A stretch of DNA of 64,000 bases from Jutongia hominis (GTDB taxonomy: Bacteria; Bacillota; Clostridia; Lachnospirales; Lachnospiraceae). A program made the translations under genes and the position numbers. Of the stretch, positions 56,201 through 63,776 are shown piece after piece. The stretch lies in contig NZ_JACRSW010000007.1 of NCBI RefSeq assembly GCF_014384965.1, positions 1 through 64,000 of the forward strand. Direction: 5' to 3'. The notes beneath the pieces were generated by a model that did no database searches, had not been told where the DNA came from, and saw only the letters and a program-made list of their open reading frames with translations. The stretch's first letter is position 1. Every line of letters starts with the position of its first letter.

Positions 56201-57484
56201 TTCTCTGTAAGGAATAATCCTTATTTCTTTAATCTTCCCATTCTTGTCATCCACTATTTGATCTAATATAAACATTAACCTATCAAACAGCATAATGACT
56301 TCTTTTTCATCAGAAAAAACTGCTGTCTGATAATCAAAATTTATTGTATGACTATTTTTAGTATCTCGGTTATCAATATGAATCACAAGTGGAATCTCGC
56401 TGCATCCATTGCTATACCATCTTGTTTCGGCTTTTGTATTCGTTTTTGCATTTTGATAACTTATCATTACATCATATAAGTTTCCTTCAAAATTTTGTCT
56501 TTCTCGTAAAGATTTTAAAATATTGCTATAAGGATATTTTTGGTGTCTAAACATATCCATATGTCCCTTTGTTATTTCATGTATTAAGCTAGATATCAGC
56601 ATACTTTTGTCTACATAAATAGTAAATGGCATTGTTGAAACAAACATCCCTGCGATCTTTTTTTCATAAATATTTTTTCGATTTAATACTGGAATTCCTA
56701 TTGTTACAGATTCATTATCATAATTTATACGTGACAAATAAATTATAAGTGCTGCTTCAAAAAGAACTGCTGGTGTTGTATTATATAATTTACAATAGTT
56801 TTCTAATTTCTTCTCAATTTCCATTGGTACTGATTTTGTCACCCTTTTAGCTTCAATACTGTTCTTCTTATTTGAACATATTTTAATTATACTTTTTTCT
56901 GGCTGATAGCGATACTTTTCATCCCAATATAATTTATCTTTTTTGAAGCGATCCGATTTGAAATATTCATCTTCTGCACATATATAATCCATATAATCTG
57001 CAATATCTAATATTTCATCCTTTCCCTGTTCTAAATTATGATATACTACATCAACCTGATTTGCCATAAGACTAAAACTCCATGCATCAGATATTAAGTG
57101 GCTTAACGTCACTAATACACCACTTCGATCTTGCACCTCAAAAATGACAAAACGATACATTTTCTTTGCATAAAGTCCCACTGGATTTTTTGCAAATTCT
57201 TTTGCGTATTCTTCAAAGTGCTCCATTGAAACAAATTTTTTCACCGGAATATCTTCACAAATTTCCTGAGATATACATTGCATGGGCTCATCTTTTTCTA
57301 TGAAAAATAATCTCATACCACTTTGACTTTTTATAAATTTATAAATTGCTTTTTTCAACAATTCCGTATTTTTCTTTTCATTATATAATATGGCACCGCA
57401 TTGATTTCCAATTGCTGTCTCACTATAAAATTTTTGAAGATTCCAAATATTTTGCTGTGGTACACTTAAATGATATTGTTTCAT
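53210..57484 (-). CDS. Monomodular NRPS: condensation-adenylation-carrier-thioester reductase
   Basis: 1424 residues. The condensation domain (about 1-430) has SHLISDA (His129, Asp133) in place of HHxxxDG. The adenylation domain (about 445-940) has FTSGSSGQPKGV near 596, DEYGPTE near 725, YHTGDLARW near 818, GRIDAQVKIRG near 836 and Lys926 in RSGKVDR. The carrier domain (about 950-1020) has Ser980 in GGDS. The reductase domain (about 1050-1424) has LTGATGFLG, a TLS motif near 1183 and the Tyr1221-Lys1225 pair. Pocket residues 641, 642, 645, 680, 703, 705, 726, 734, 735 and 926 read DLTKIGEVGK, close to asparagine codes. The reductase should release an aldehyde or alcohol. AGGGGGAG precedes the ATG. 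Confidence 0.95.
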   Translation of the reverse strand: MKQYHLSVPQQNIWNLQKFYSETAIGNQCGAILYNEKKNTELLKKAIYKFIKSQSGMRLFFIEKDEPMQCISQEICEDIPVKKFVSMEHFEEYAKEFAKNPVGLYAKKMYRFVIFEVQDRSGVLVTLSHLISDAWSFSLMANQVDVVYHNLEQGKDEILDIADYMDYICAEDEYFKSDRFKKDKLYWDEKYRYQPEKSIIKICSNKKNSIEAKRVTKSVPMEIEKKLENYCKLYNTTPAVLFEAALIIYLSRINYDNESVTIGIPVLNRKNIYEKKIAGMFVSTMPFTIYVDKSMLISSLIHEITKGHMDMFRHQKYPYSNILKSLRERQNFEGNLYDVMISYQNAKTNTKAETRWYSNGCSEIPLVIHIDNRDTKNSHTINFDYQTAVFSDEKEVIMLFDRLMFILDQIVDDKNGKIKEIRIIPYRENKSIIEKFNDTHMSYTDEKCIHELFREQAKKTPNNIALVENDRQYTYKQLDFLTDKLAYILRKKGVKNNEVVPIIAKKSWQAVVAIISILKAGGAYMPVDPTYPFERIQFIVRSARSKVACVLDYFEKIQDVDYIDLKKDLEKISNNNLKAPIISNLNEMSNLCYIIFTSGSSGQPKGVMITHRNLYNYVKTVMNTYKISHFNMSFITSLYVDLSITVTFLPLLTGSTLEVVNQDLMNGLKYIINKSDDLYKLTPTHVDMLQEMQLELPKNATFILGGEAIKLKNIEYICKNARLLDEYGPTEITVGCCIKMYERGMKEYNITIGEPIANSQIYILDKNGDPLPIGVAGELCVAGEGVSRGYIGCPELTAEKFVSNPYATVENMHGKIIYHTGDLARWRIDGEIEYLGRIDAQVKIRGLRIELGEIESVMSRNEGIYQVAVADKTDENGRQYLVGYYTSDDKIDENRIRNNLLTSLPQYMVPNYFMRLNEMPMTRSGKVDRKNLPLPLFSNTNIYVTPSNPVEEKLCHILEKLLHMDRIGINDNFFEVGGDSLTAIQYVTKAHSMGIKIDLQNVFDYPTIKALNDFLQDKSKLKVQYQEAELKKYKGIFGRNVIVKEERFEKKSLGNILLTGATGFLGAHVLNELMQKENGKIYCLIRSQKADDRRGRLSKILKYYFGDKYDSEINKRIIPIVGDIEKEGLSYDMPTDVQTVIHTAASVKHYGSYEYFYKVNTEGTKHAVEYAQKIKAKFIHISTLSVSGNSMADDFTIYRSNKEKNFNETSFYIGQSLDNVYIRSKFEAERKVYDAMLNGLDAKIIRVGNLTNRVCDYKFQPNYESNAFLTRIKAILEFGLFPEYLMSLYTEFSPIDKTAEGIVKIAQYANRQCVFHLNSNKVIYFDRFLEIANKLGISMKVVNGGEFNKALQETAKQDSTEYIYEAFQNDIDEQGYLVYDSNIHIENNFTLCFLKKVGFEWNETDIRYISGYIDYFRKIGYLEV

Positions 57485-57580
57485 CCGTCTCCCCCTTGTA
57501 TGTCTTTCTTATGTGGTTTCTAATTCTTTTTGATACACTTTGAAATATTCTCAAATATGCATTCTGCAATTTTAAAAAAA

Positions 57581-58709
57581 CTATTCATAATTTTCATATA
57601 GGTTTCCGGCTTCCCTAAATGTATTCATAAATTCCTCTAAAGTATTATATGTCATATTATTCCAAATAATATTTACTAATTTATCACATCTCGAAAATGC
57701 ATATCGATATATCTCTTTTGTATTTTCCGGTATGGCAACAGTTTTTAATTCTGTACAATTATAAAATGCATATTTATCTATTTTTGTCACACTTGATGGT
57801 AGTATGATACTTTCTAAACTGCTGCATTCTTCAAACATACTTTCTCCAATACTTGTTACCCCTTCTAAAATTTCAACATTAGTCAACTTTTCACACCCCG
57901 AAAAAGCATACTTTTCTATACCGGTTATACTTCCTGGTATTGTCACACTTTCCAGATTACTACATTTGTAAAATGCACCTACCCCGATCTCTTTTTTCTT
58001 TTACACCCTTCTGAATCACAACATTTTCTAATTTTTTACATACTTGAAAAGCATAATTCCCTATGTTTTGAAGACTTTGAGGCAATGAAACTTTTTGTAA
58101 ATTTGAGCATGAATCAAAAACCCACTCGTTTATATTAGTTACTCCCTCGGGAATTTCAGCATATGTTGCTTCTCCTCTATTTTTAATACCTGTTACTGTT
58201 TTTTTATCATCTGATAACACTAATTCTGCTGCCACAGGTTCTTCCGGCTTTACACTCTCTTCTGGTTCCATACTCTCAACCGGTTTCACACTCTCTACCG
58301 GCTTTGCCGTCTCTGTCACATTCACCACATTTCCATTCGGTGTTGGTGTTACTTTTGTAGTGGTTTTCTTTGCTGCTGTGGTTTTCTTCGCTTTTGCTTT
58401 TACTGTTACCTTGCATTTATACTTCTTTTTTCCAACCTTTGCTGTAATCGTAGCTTTTCCGGCTTTCTTTCCTGTTACAACACCTTTTTTCGTAACACTT
58501 GCAATTGCCTTTTTGCTGCTTGACCATTTTACCTTTTTCTTGGTTCCTTTCACTTTTAAAGTCAGCTTTTTACCAACCGTAATCGTAGCTGCTGTTTTAT
58601 TTAACTTCACTTTACTTGCAGCCTGACTTTTTGTCGATGGCATTACGATACCTGATACCATCATAGCAAGCGACAAGCCGATTGCTATTGTTTTCTTTGC
58701 ATTTCTCAT
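57581..58709 (-). pseudogene. Big2 / BspA-type LRR_5 surface protein with a frameshift
   Basis: Two frames form one protein. The first (58709-57960) has a signal peptide, a Lys-rich Big2 domain (about 32-105), a Pro/Glu/Val linker (VESVKPVESMEPEE) and the first LRR_5 repeats (LQKVSLPQSLQNIGNYAF). After an A6 run (57997-57992 on the minus strand) the frame shifts, and LRR_5 repeats continue from EIGVGAFYKCSNLESVTIP through about four more units to 57581. Aligning the repeats suggests a 7-base insertion (GAAAAAA). It may be inactive, phase-variable or a sequencing error. It ends 97 bases before the NRPS start. Confidence 0.75.
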
Positions 58710-59052
58710 TGGTACATCCTCCTATCTTTTGTAATCCTTGTTTCTCATAGCAGAGTTGAGGATCATTCATTAGCCATTTCTCTTGTTCTGCTATAAATAC
58801 AATCAATTCTTACTCATATGATACAAAGCCAAGATCTTTCAGACTCATATGAAGCCGTTCCTGTAACAGCTGATTCCATGCACTTAACGAACGCTGGAAC
58901 TCCTGATTGGCTTCGGTATTGATTGCTGAGCTTGCAATAATTCTATGATCGTTCATCAGCACTTCATTTAAATGCTTAACCAATCTACTTGGCAGAGGCA
59001 TATCAGCATTAGGAAGTAATGCAACAGCCCCTACTCATAATCTTCTTAATCC
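58710..59052. other. Gap between the two LRR protein genes
   Basis: Contains the leader of the 58709 gene and the remnant ORF at 58810-59034. Part of it (about 58733-58800) resembles the stretch at 61803-61890 in order and wording (CTATCTTTTGT, then AGCAGAGTT, then CTATAAATA), hinting at duplication. Confidence 0.4.
58810..59034 (-). pseudogene. Possible gene remnant between LRR genes
   Basis: A frame without a proper start reads GAVALLPNADMPLPSRLVKH and continues to LQERLHMSLKDLGFVSYE. The sequence looks like the C-terminal end of a soluble alpha-helical protein, in clear contrast to the Lys-rich surface proteins around it. An ATG at 59001 exists but has no ribosome site. I do not recognise it. 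It is most likely a leftover of a deleted gene. Confidence 0.3.
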
Positions 59053-61464
59053 TTAATTTAACTTTGTATTCTCCTTGCCAATAATGGTAACCGTATTATC
59101 GCAAATTAAGGTATTCAAGTCTGCGTTCTGACTTACATCCAAACTGCTTAACTGGTTATCATAGCAACACAAGTATGCCAATGCTGTCAAACTACTTACA
59201 TTCAGACTGCTTAACTGGTTATTTTTGCAACCCAAGTCTGTCAATGCTGTCAAGCCACTCACATCCAGACTGCTTAACTGATTATTATCGCAATTCAAGT
59301 CTGTCAATGCTGTCAAGCCACTCACATCCAAACTACTTAACTGGTTATCATAGCAATACAAGTATGTCAATGCCGTATTTTTACTAACATCCAAACTGCT
59401 TAACTGGTTTTTATAGCAATTCAAGTGTGTTAATGCCATATTTTTACTAACATCCAGACTACTTATCTGGTTTAGAGGACATTCCAACCATGTCAATGCC
59501 ATATTCTTACTCACATCCAAACTGCTTAACTGGTTATCAGTGCAATACAAAGTTTCCAATGCTGTCAAGCCACTCACGTCCAAACTGCTTAACTGATTAC
59601 CAGTGCAATTCAAGTATGTCAATGCTGTCAAGCCACTCACATCCAGACTTCTTAACTGGTTTTCAGAGCACTGCAAACTTTCCAATGCTGTCAAGCCACT
59701 TACATTCAGGCTGCTTAACTGATTATAAAAGCAATACAAAGTTTCCAATGCTGTCAAGCCACTCACATCCAGACTGCTTAACTGATGATTATAATTGCAA
59801 TTCAAGTATGTCAATGCTGTCAAGCCACTCACATTCAGACTGCTTAACTGATTGTTATAGCAATACAAGCTTTCCAATGCTGTCAAGCCACTCACATCCA
59901 GACTGCTTAACTGGTTTTCAGAGCAATGCAAATATGTCAATGCTGTCAAGCCACTCACATTCAGACTTCTTAACTGATTTTTACCGCAATACAAGGTTTC
60001 CAATGCTGTCAAGCCACTCACATTCAGACTGCTTAACTGATTATAATTGCAATACAAAGTTTCCAATGCTGTCAAGCCACTTACATTCAGACTGCTTAAC
60101 TGGTTATTTTTGCAATCCAAGTATGTCAATGCTGTCAAGCCACTCACATTTAGACTGCTTAATTGGACGTCAAAGCAACACAAAGTTTCCAATGCTGTCA
60201 AGCCACTCACATCCAGACTGCTTAACTGATTATAATTGCAATTCAAGTATGTCAATGCTGTCAAGCCACTTACATTCAGACTGCTTAACTGATTATAATT
60301 GCAATACAAAGTTTCCAATGCTGTCAAGTCGCTCACATCCAGACTACTTAACTGATTATCATAGCAATACAAAGTTTCCAATGCTGTCAAGTCGCTCACA
60401 TCCAGACTACTTAACTGATTATCATAGCAATACAAAGTTTCCAATGCTGTCAAGCCACTTACATTCAGACTGCTTAACTGATTATAATTGCAATACAAAG
60501 TTTCCAATGCTGTCAAGCCACTCACATTCAGACTGCTTAACTGATTATCAGTGCAAAACAATTCGGTCAATGATATATTCTTGCTCACATCCAGACTGCT
60601 TAACTGGTTTTCAGAGCAACGCAAGTATGTCAACGCTGTCAAGCCATTCACATCCAAACTGCTTAACTGGTTTTCATAGCAATCCAAGTATGTTAATGCC
60701 GTCAAACCACTCACATCTAATTTGTCACATACACCTAAGTAATACCAATGAATTTCTACCAGTCGTCCATCTTTCCATATATACTGCTCTGTGTTATCTA
60801 AATCCTCACTTACCGAAGCTCCCTTTTGTCTCTGCTCCTGAATGATTCCTGTTATGATTGACACATCACTTTCATTCTTGTAAGCATCTGCTGTTGCACT
60901 TGGTGTCTCCGTTACATCCGGTGACTCTGTTGCACTTGGTGTCTCCGTTACATCCGGTGACTCTGCTACACTTGGTGTCTCCGTTACGCTTGGTGTCTCT
61001 GTTATCATCGGTGCCTGGGTTATAGCCGGTACATTCGTTGGCACAGCCGGTACTTTTGTTACAGATGGTACCTTTGTTGCAGCCGGAGCTTTTGTTGCTT
61101 TTGTAACTGTCGCATTTGCCTTTTTTACAATGACTGGAATGCTACATTTCTTCATTCCCTTGACAGTTACTGTCAACTTTGTCTTGCCTGCTTTCTTTCC
61201 GGTGATAACAAGCTGTTTCTTACTTACTTTGACGGTTGCGATCTTTTTGTTTGCCATTTTTGCTTTGATTTTCTTCTTACCGGCATTTTTCACTTTGATC
61301 GTTGTTTTCTTCTTAACCTTTACCATCACCTGTTTTTTGCTAAGTTTTACTTTGGCTGCTGCCGATGCACTTGTCACTCCTGTTCCCGGGAGTGGCATCA
61401 TACTAAGCACCATTGCTCCCGCTAATACACAAGCGGCTGCTTTTTTGCCTGTTCTTTTTTTCAT
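59053..61464 (-). CDS. Secreted leucine-rich repeat surface protein with Big2-like head
   Basis: This 803-residue protein has a signal peptide (1-36, ending ASA), a Lys-rich Ig-like head (about 38-115) and a Thr/Pro/Val/Ser linker (about 118-195) with repeats such as VTETPSATESPD. About 26 leucine-rich units of 21 residues follow (consensus SSLDVSGLTALTYLDCYNNQL), to the C-terminus. Each unit has an invariant Cys five residues before the NQL end, forming a likely cysteine ladder. One unit has an extra His. No LPXTG anchor. Such LRR proteins usually bind host or bacterial surface ligands, which is inference here. AAAGGAG precedes the start. Confidence 0.9.
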   Translation of the reverse strand: MKKRTGKKAAACVLAGAMVLSMMPLPGTGVTSASAAAKVKLSKKQVMVKVKKKTTIKVKNAGKKKIKAKMANKKIATVKVSKKQLVITGKKAGKTKLTVTVKGMKKCSIPVIVKKANATVTKATKAPAATKVPSVTKVPAVPTNVPAITQAPMITETPSVTETPSVAESPDVTETPSATESPDVTETPSATADAYKNESDVSIITGIIQEQRQKGASVSEDLDNTEQYIWKDGRLVEIHWYYLGVCDKLDVSGLTALTYLDCYENQLSSLDVNGLTALTYLRCSENQLSSLDVSKNISLTELFCTDNQLSSLNVSGLTALETLYCNYNQLSSLNVSGLTALETLYCYDNQLSSLDVSDLTALETLYCYDNQLSSLDVSDLTALETLYCNYNQLSSLNVSGLTALTYLNCNYNQLSSLDVSGLTALETLCCFDVQLSSLNVSGLTALTYLDCKNNQLSSLNVSGLTALETLYCNYNQLSSLNVSGLTALETLYCGKNQLRSLNVSGLTALTYLHCSENQLSSLDVSGLTALESLYCYNNQLSSLNVSGLTALTYLNCNYNHQLSSLDVSGLTALETLYCFYNQLSSLNVSGLTALESLQCSENQLRSLDVSGLTALTYLNCTGNQLSSLDVSGLTALETLYCTDNQLSSLDVSKNMALTWLECPLNQISSLDVSKNMALTHLNCYKNQLSSLDVSKNTALTYLYCYDNQLSSLDVSGLTALTDLNCDNNQLSSLDVSGLTALTDLGCKNNQLSSLNVSSLTALAYLCCYDNQLSSLDVSQNADLNTLICDNTVTIIGKENTKLN
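59060..60720 (-). repeat. 63-bp coding repeat array, about 26 units
   Basis: Each unit encodes one 21-residue LRR. Many neighbours differ by only a few bases (for example the block GTTTCCAATGCTGTCAAGCC recurs), so the array is prone to slippage and recombination. Units alternate between ETLYC and TYLNC types. Confidence 0.92.
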
Positions 61465-61994
61465 AAATATCTCCTTTCGTGCTTCGTGTGTTTTTCGGAC
61501 GTTCCCAAAACGTCATAAGGCTATTTGCATATTTTATATCAATTCATTTTCTCCTTACCGGAAACTCTGCTTCCATTTTTCCTCTACTACTGCTTCATAA
61601 CGTGCTATCAAAATACTCTGTTTACAAATGTATAAGACAGATGCAAAAACATATTATATGCGCATCTGTCTTACATGTTGAAAAGGAAAATTTATAACTT
61701 GGTATTTTATTTTGGATACGCATATACGTGTGTTACTAATTTATAAGAAGCATATGCCTTTACCTTATAAATACTATACTCATCCGCTTGTTCCCCCTTT
61801 TTCCTATCTTTTGTTATTATTTTTCTTACAGCAGAGTTTATGACTATTTTGCTGGCAGAAATTTCTAAGTGTACATGATCTGCTAGCTATAAATAGTATA
61901 GCCCCTGCCCATTCCATAAGACAATATGTGCAATTTACTGTGCACGACTTTTTATTTTTGCCAACTAACAGAGTTTTACAATTGCTTATTAAGA
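61465..61994. other. Intergenic region upstream of the LRR gene
   Basis: About 530 bases with a small GTGCA/TGCAC hairpin near 61935 and a TCTTATGGAATGGGC stretch weakly like the dispersed element. No gene. Promoter boxes not confidently identified. Confidence 0.4.
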
Positions 61995-62837
61995 TTACAC
62001 TCTTGCAGACAATTCTATACAATCTACTTTGTTGTTTTTAAAGCTTATGGCAACTTGACTATACTTCTTTCCTGTATTAAACTCCCTTAAAATTTTTCTC
62101 ATTTTTGCAGCAGTTGTGCGTGAATGTTCAAATATATATTCACATTTTGAAGATATTGTATATTTTCTTGTATTTTTCGCTAATGTGCCTGCTAACAAAG
62201 TAATATTTCCTTTTACAATCAGTTTTCCGTTTTTCATATATATCTTTCCATAGTTCTCCGGATCATGTTCAAAGTCTCCTTTTGCATATACTGAACCCCA
62301 GTCCGTTTTCCCTAATTTTTCTTTTTTTGTTAATTTTGCTGTCTTACGGAGCGCTATTGTATTAGCTTTGTTTTTATATTTTATTATTACAACGCATATT
62401 CCTTTTTTATTTTTATATTTCTTTAATTTGTCCAAAAATTTTTCACGAGTAATTGCTTTATTTCCAAGATCAGAATAATCAGAATTTACATCACCATATT
62501 CACAATTTTCATCTAATACATAAGTCTGCTTTTTCTTTTTCCATTTTCCGCGATTTCCATCCCAGCCATCTTTGCCATATTTAAACTCACCGCCCCATAC
62601 ATAGGACCATCCTGTAACGGTAATCTTTTTACTTGAGATACTGACTTTTCCAGTATGTCCTGCTGTCACAAATGAATCCTGTGACAAATACACTCTTATC
62701 TCATCTTTGCCTGCATTGTAGTTTTCTGCCTTTGCTTTTTTTACAACTGCTGACGGTAATAATCCCAAAAAAAGTGCAATAGCAATCATACCTGCCACTG
62801 CTCTCAAATAACCTCTGTTTTCTTTCATCCGCTTCAT
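61995..62837 (-). CDS. Exported protein of unknown function
   Basis: A 280-residue protein with a signal peptide (about 1-34, LLPSAVVKKAKA) followed by a Lys/Tyr/Gly-rich mature part. Two similar halves can be seen. The first has KKITVTGWSYVWG ... QTYVLDENCEYGD, and the second has GKLIVKGNITLLAG ... RKYTISSKCEYIFE. Each is followed by a segment of the type REKFLDKLKKY or AKMRKILREFN and a hydrophobic strand (GICVVIIKYKN, SQVAISFKNNK). No known family comes to mind. GGAGG eight bases before ATG 62837 fixes the start. Confidence 0.65.
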   Translation of the reverse strand: MKRMKENRGYLRAVAGMIAIALFLGLLPSAVVKKAKAENYNAGKDEIRVYLSQDSFVTAGHTGKVSISSKKITVTGWSYVWGGEFKYGKDGWDGNRGKWKKKKQTYVLDENCEYGDVNSDYSDLGNKAITREKFLDKLKKYKNKKGICVVIIKYKNKANTIALRKTAKLTKKEKLGKTDWGSVYAKGDFEHDPENYGKIYMKNGKLIVKGNITLLAGTLAKNTRKYTISSKCEYIFEHSRTTAAKMRKILREFNTGKKYSQVAISFKNNKVDCIELSARV

Positions 62838-63031
62838 AAACTTTTCCTCCATTTCGTAAATGCAATGCAATAGTTTCACTGACATGACTACTCATAATTC
62901 CGAGAAATCATCATATCCTGCCTATATCTTCTGCTGTCTTACATGCAAGTATAACATGGGCTTTTGCCGTTTTCACTTGATTGGTCACAAGTTGTGCTTT
63001 ATTGGTTATGAAATCTCTTACCACCCCATTT

Positions 63032-63064
63032 TTACCTCTTACTCTCCAAAACTTACCTCTTACT
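63032..63064 (+). promoter_or_regulatory. Direct repeats with 21-bp spacing upstream of the LytTR gene
   Basis: TTACCTCTTACT occurs exactly at 63032-63043 and 63053-63064. A 21-bp start-to-start distance is the known geometry of LytTR-family direct-repeat sites. The sequence itself does not match the textbook motif well. Confidence 0.45.
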
Positions 63065-63159
63065 TTTTTCGTATTTACAAGAAGAACGTCTTTCCCTATA
63101 ATAAGCATTGTCAAGAACATTGCGAGAGGGGCAAGAGGAGAAGAGGTGATACGAAACCC

Positions 63160-63630
63160 ATGAAAATACGAATTGAGCTGGATGATTCGCTCATGGAAGA
63201 AGAAGTCATCATCCGATGCAATTCGATTTCCGAAAAAGTACAGAAAATGCAGATGGCACTTTCCGAAATTGAAAATGCACAGGAGAAAATGGTTCTTTAT
63301 AAGAAAGAGACGGAATATTATGTGAAGTTAGATGATATTCTTTTCTTTGAAACCGGGATCAATGGGATAGAGGCCCATACCAAGGATGATATTTTTCAGA
63401 CAAAAAGAAAGCTGTATGAATTAGAAGAGCTTCTGCCCGGTATCTTTATGAGGATCTCAAAGTCAGCGATCCTGAATACGAACAAGGTCTATGCGATCAA
63501 CCGGAATCTTACCGCTTCCAGTCTGATCGAGTTCAAAGATACCTATAAACAGGTCTATGTATCCCGTAATTATTACAAGCCATTGAAGAATAAACTGGAA
63601 GAAAAGAGAAACACCAATCAAACCGGATAA
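63160..63630 (+). CDS. LytTR-domain DNA-binding regulator without receiver domain
   Basis: A 156-residue protein beginning MKIRIELDDSLMEEEVIIRC. An N-terminal helical segment (about 25-50) precedes a LytTR domain (about 58-150) with LDDILFFETGINGIEAHT, FMRISKSAILNTNKV and SRNYYKPLK. It lacks a receiver domain. Such single-domain LytTR proteins often pair with a membrane protein gene immediately downstream, and a membrane protein does follow here. The frame is open far upstream, but ATG 63160 with AGAGGTGAT is the natural start. Confidence 0.88.
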   Translation: MKIRIELDDSLMEEEVIIRCNSISEKVQKMQMALSEIENAQEKMVLYKKETEYYVKLDDILFFETGINGIEAHTKDDIFQTKRKLYELEELLPGIFMRISKSAILNTNKVYAINRNLTASSLIEFKDTYKQVYVSRNYYKPLKNKLEEKRNTNQTG

Positions 63631-63776
63631 TTTGCAACACAAATTTTATTAAAAAGCATATATAAACATTACATTGCAAGTTCTAGTAAAAGCATACATA
63701 AATATAACATCGCAAACTTTATAAAATTACATTACAAATTCTATGAAAAAACATACACAACAATAGGAGGATTTTT
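63631..63776 (+). repeat. Imperfect AT-rich repeats between the LytTR and membrane genes
   Basis: Segments of the type AAAAGCATACATAAATATAACATCGCAA recur three times with changes (63650, 63687, 63725). No function evident. Confidence 0.45.

Noticed and set aside
59060-60720. Regular repeats that could suggest a CRISPR array
   Set aside because: There are no unique spacers between repeats. Period and translation show coding LRR units, and no cas genes are present.
59490-60845. A 451-codon plus-strand open frame with many Ser/His/Cys repeats
   Set aside because: It is the antisense shadow of the 63-bp LRR repeats. It has no ribosome site, and its period copies the minus-strand gene.
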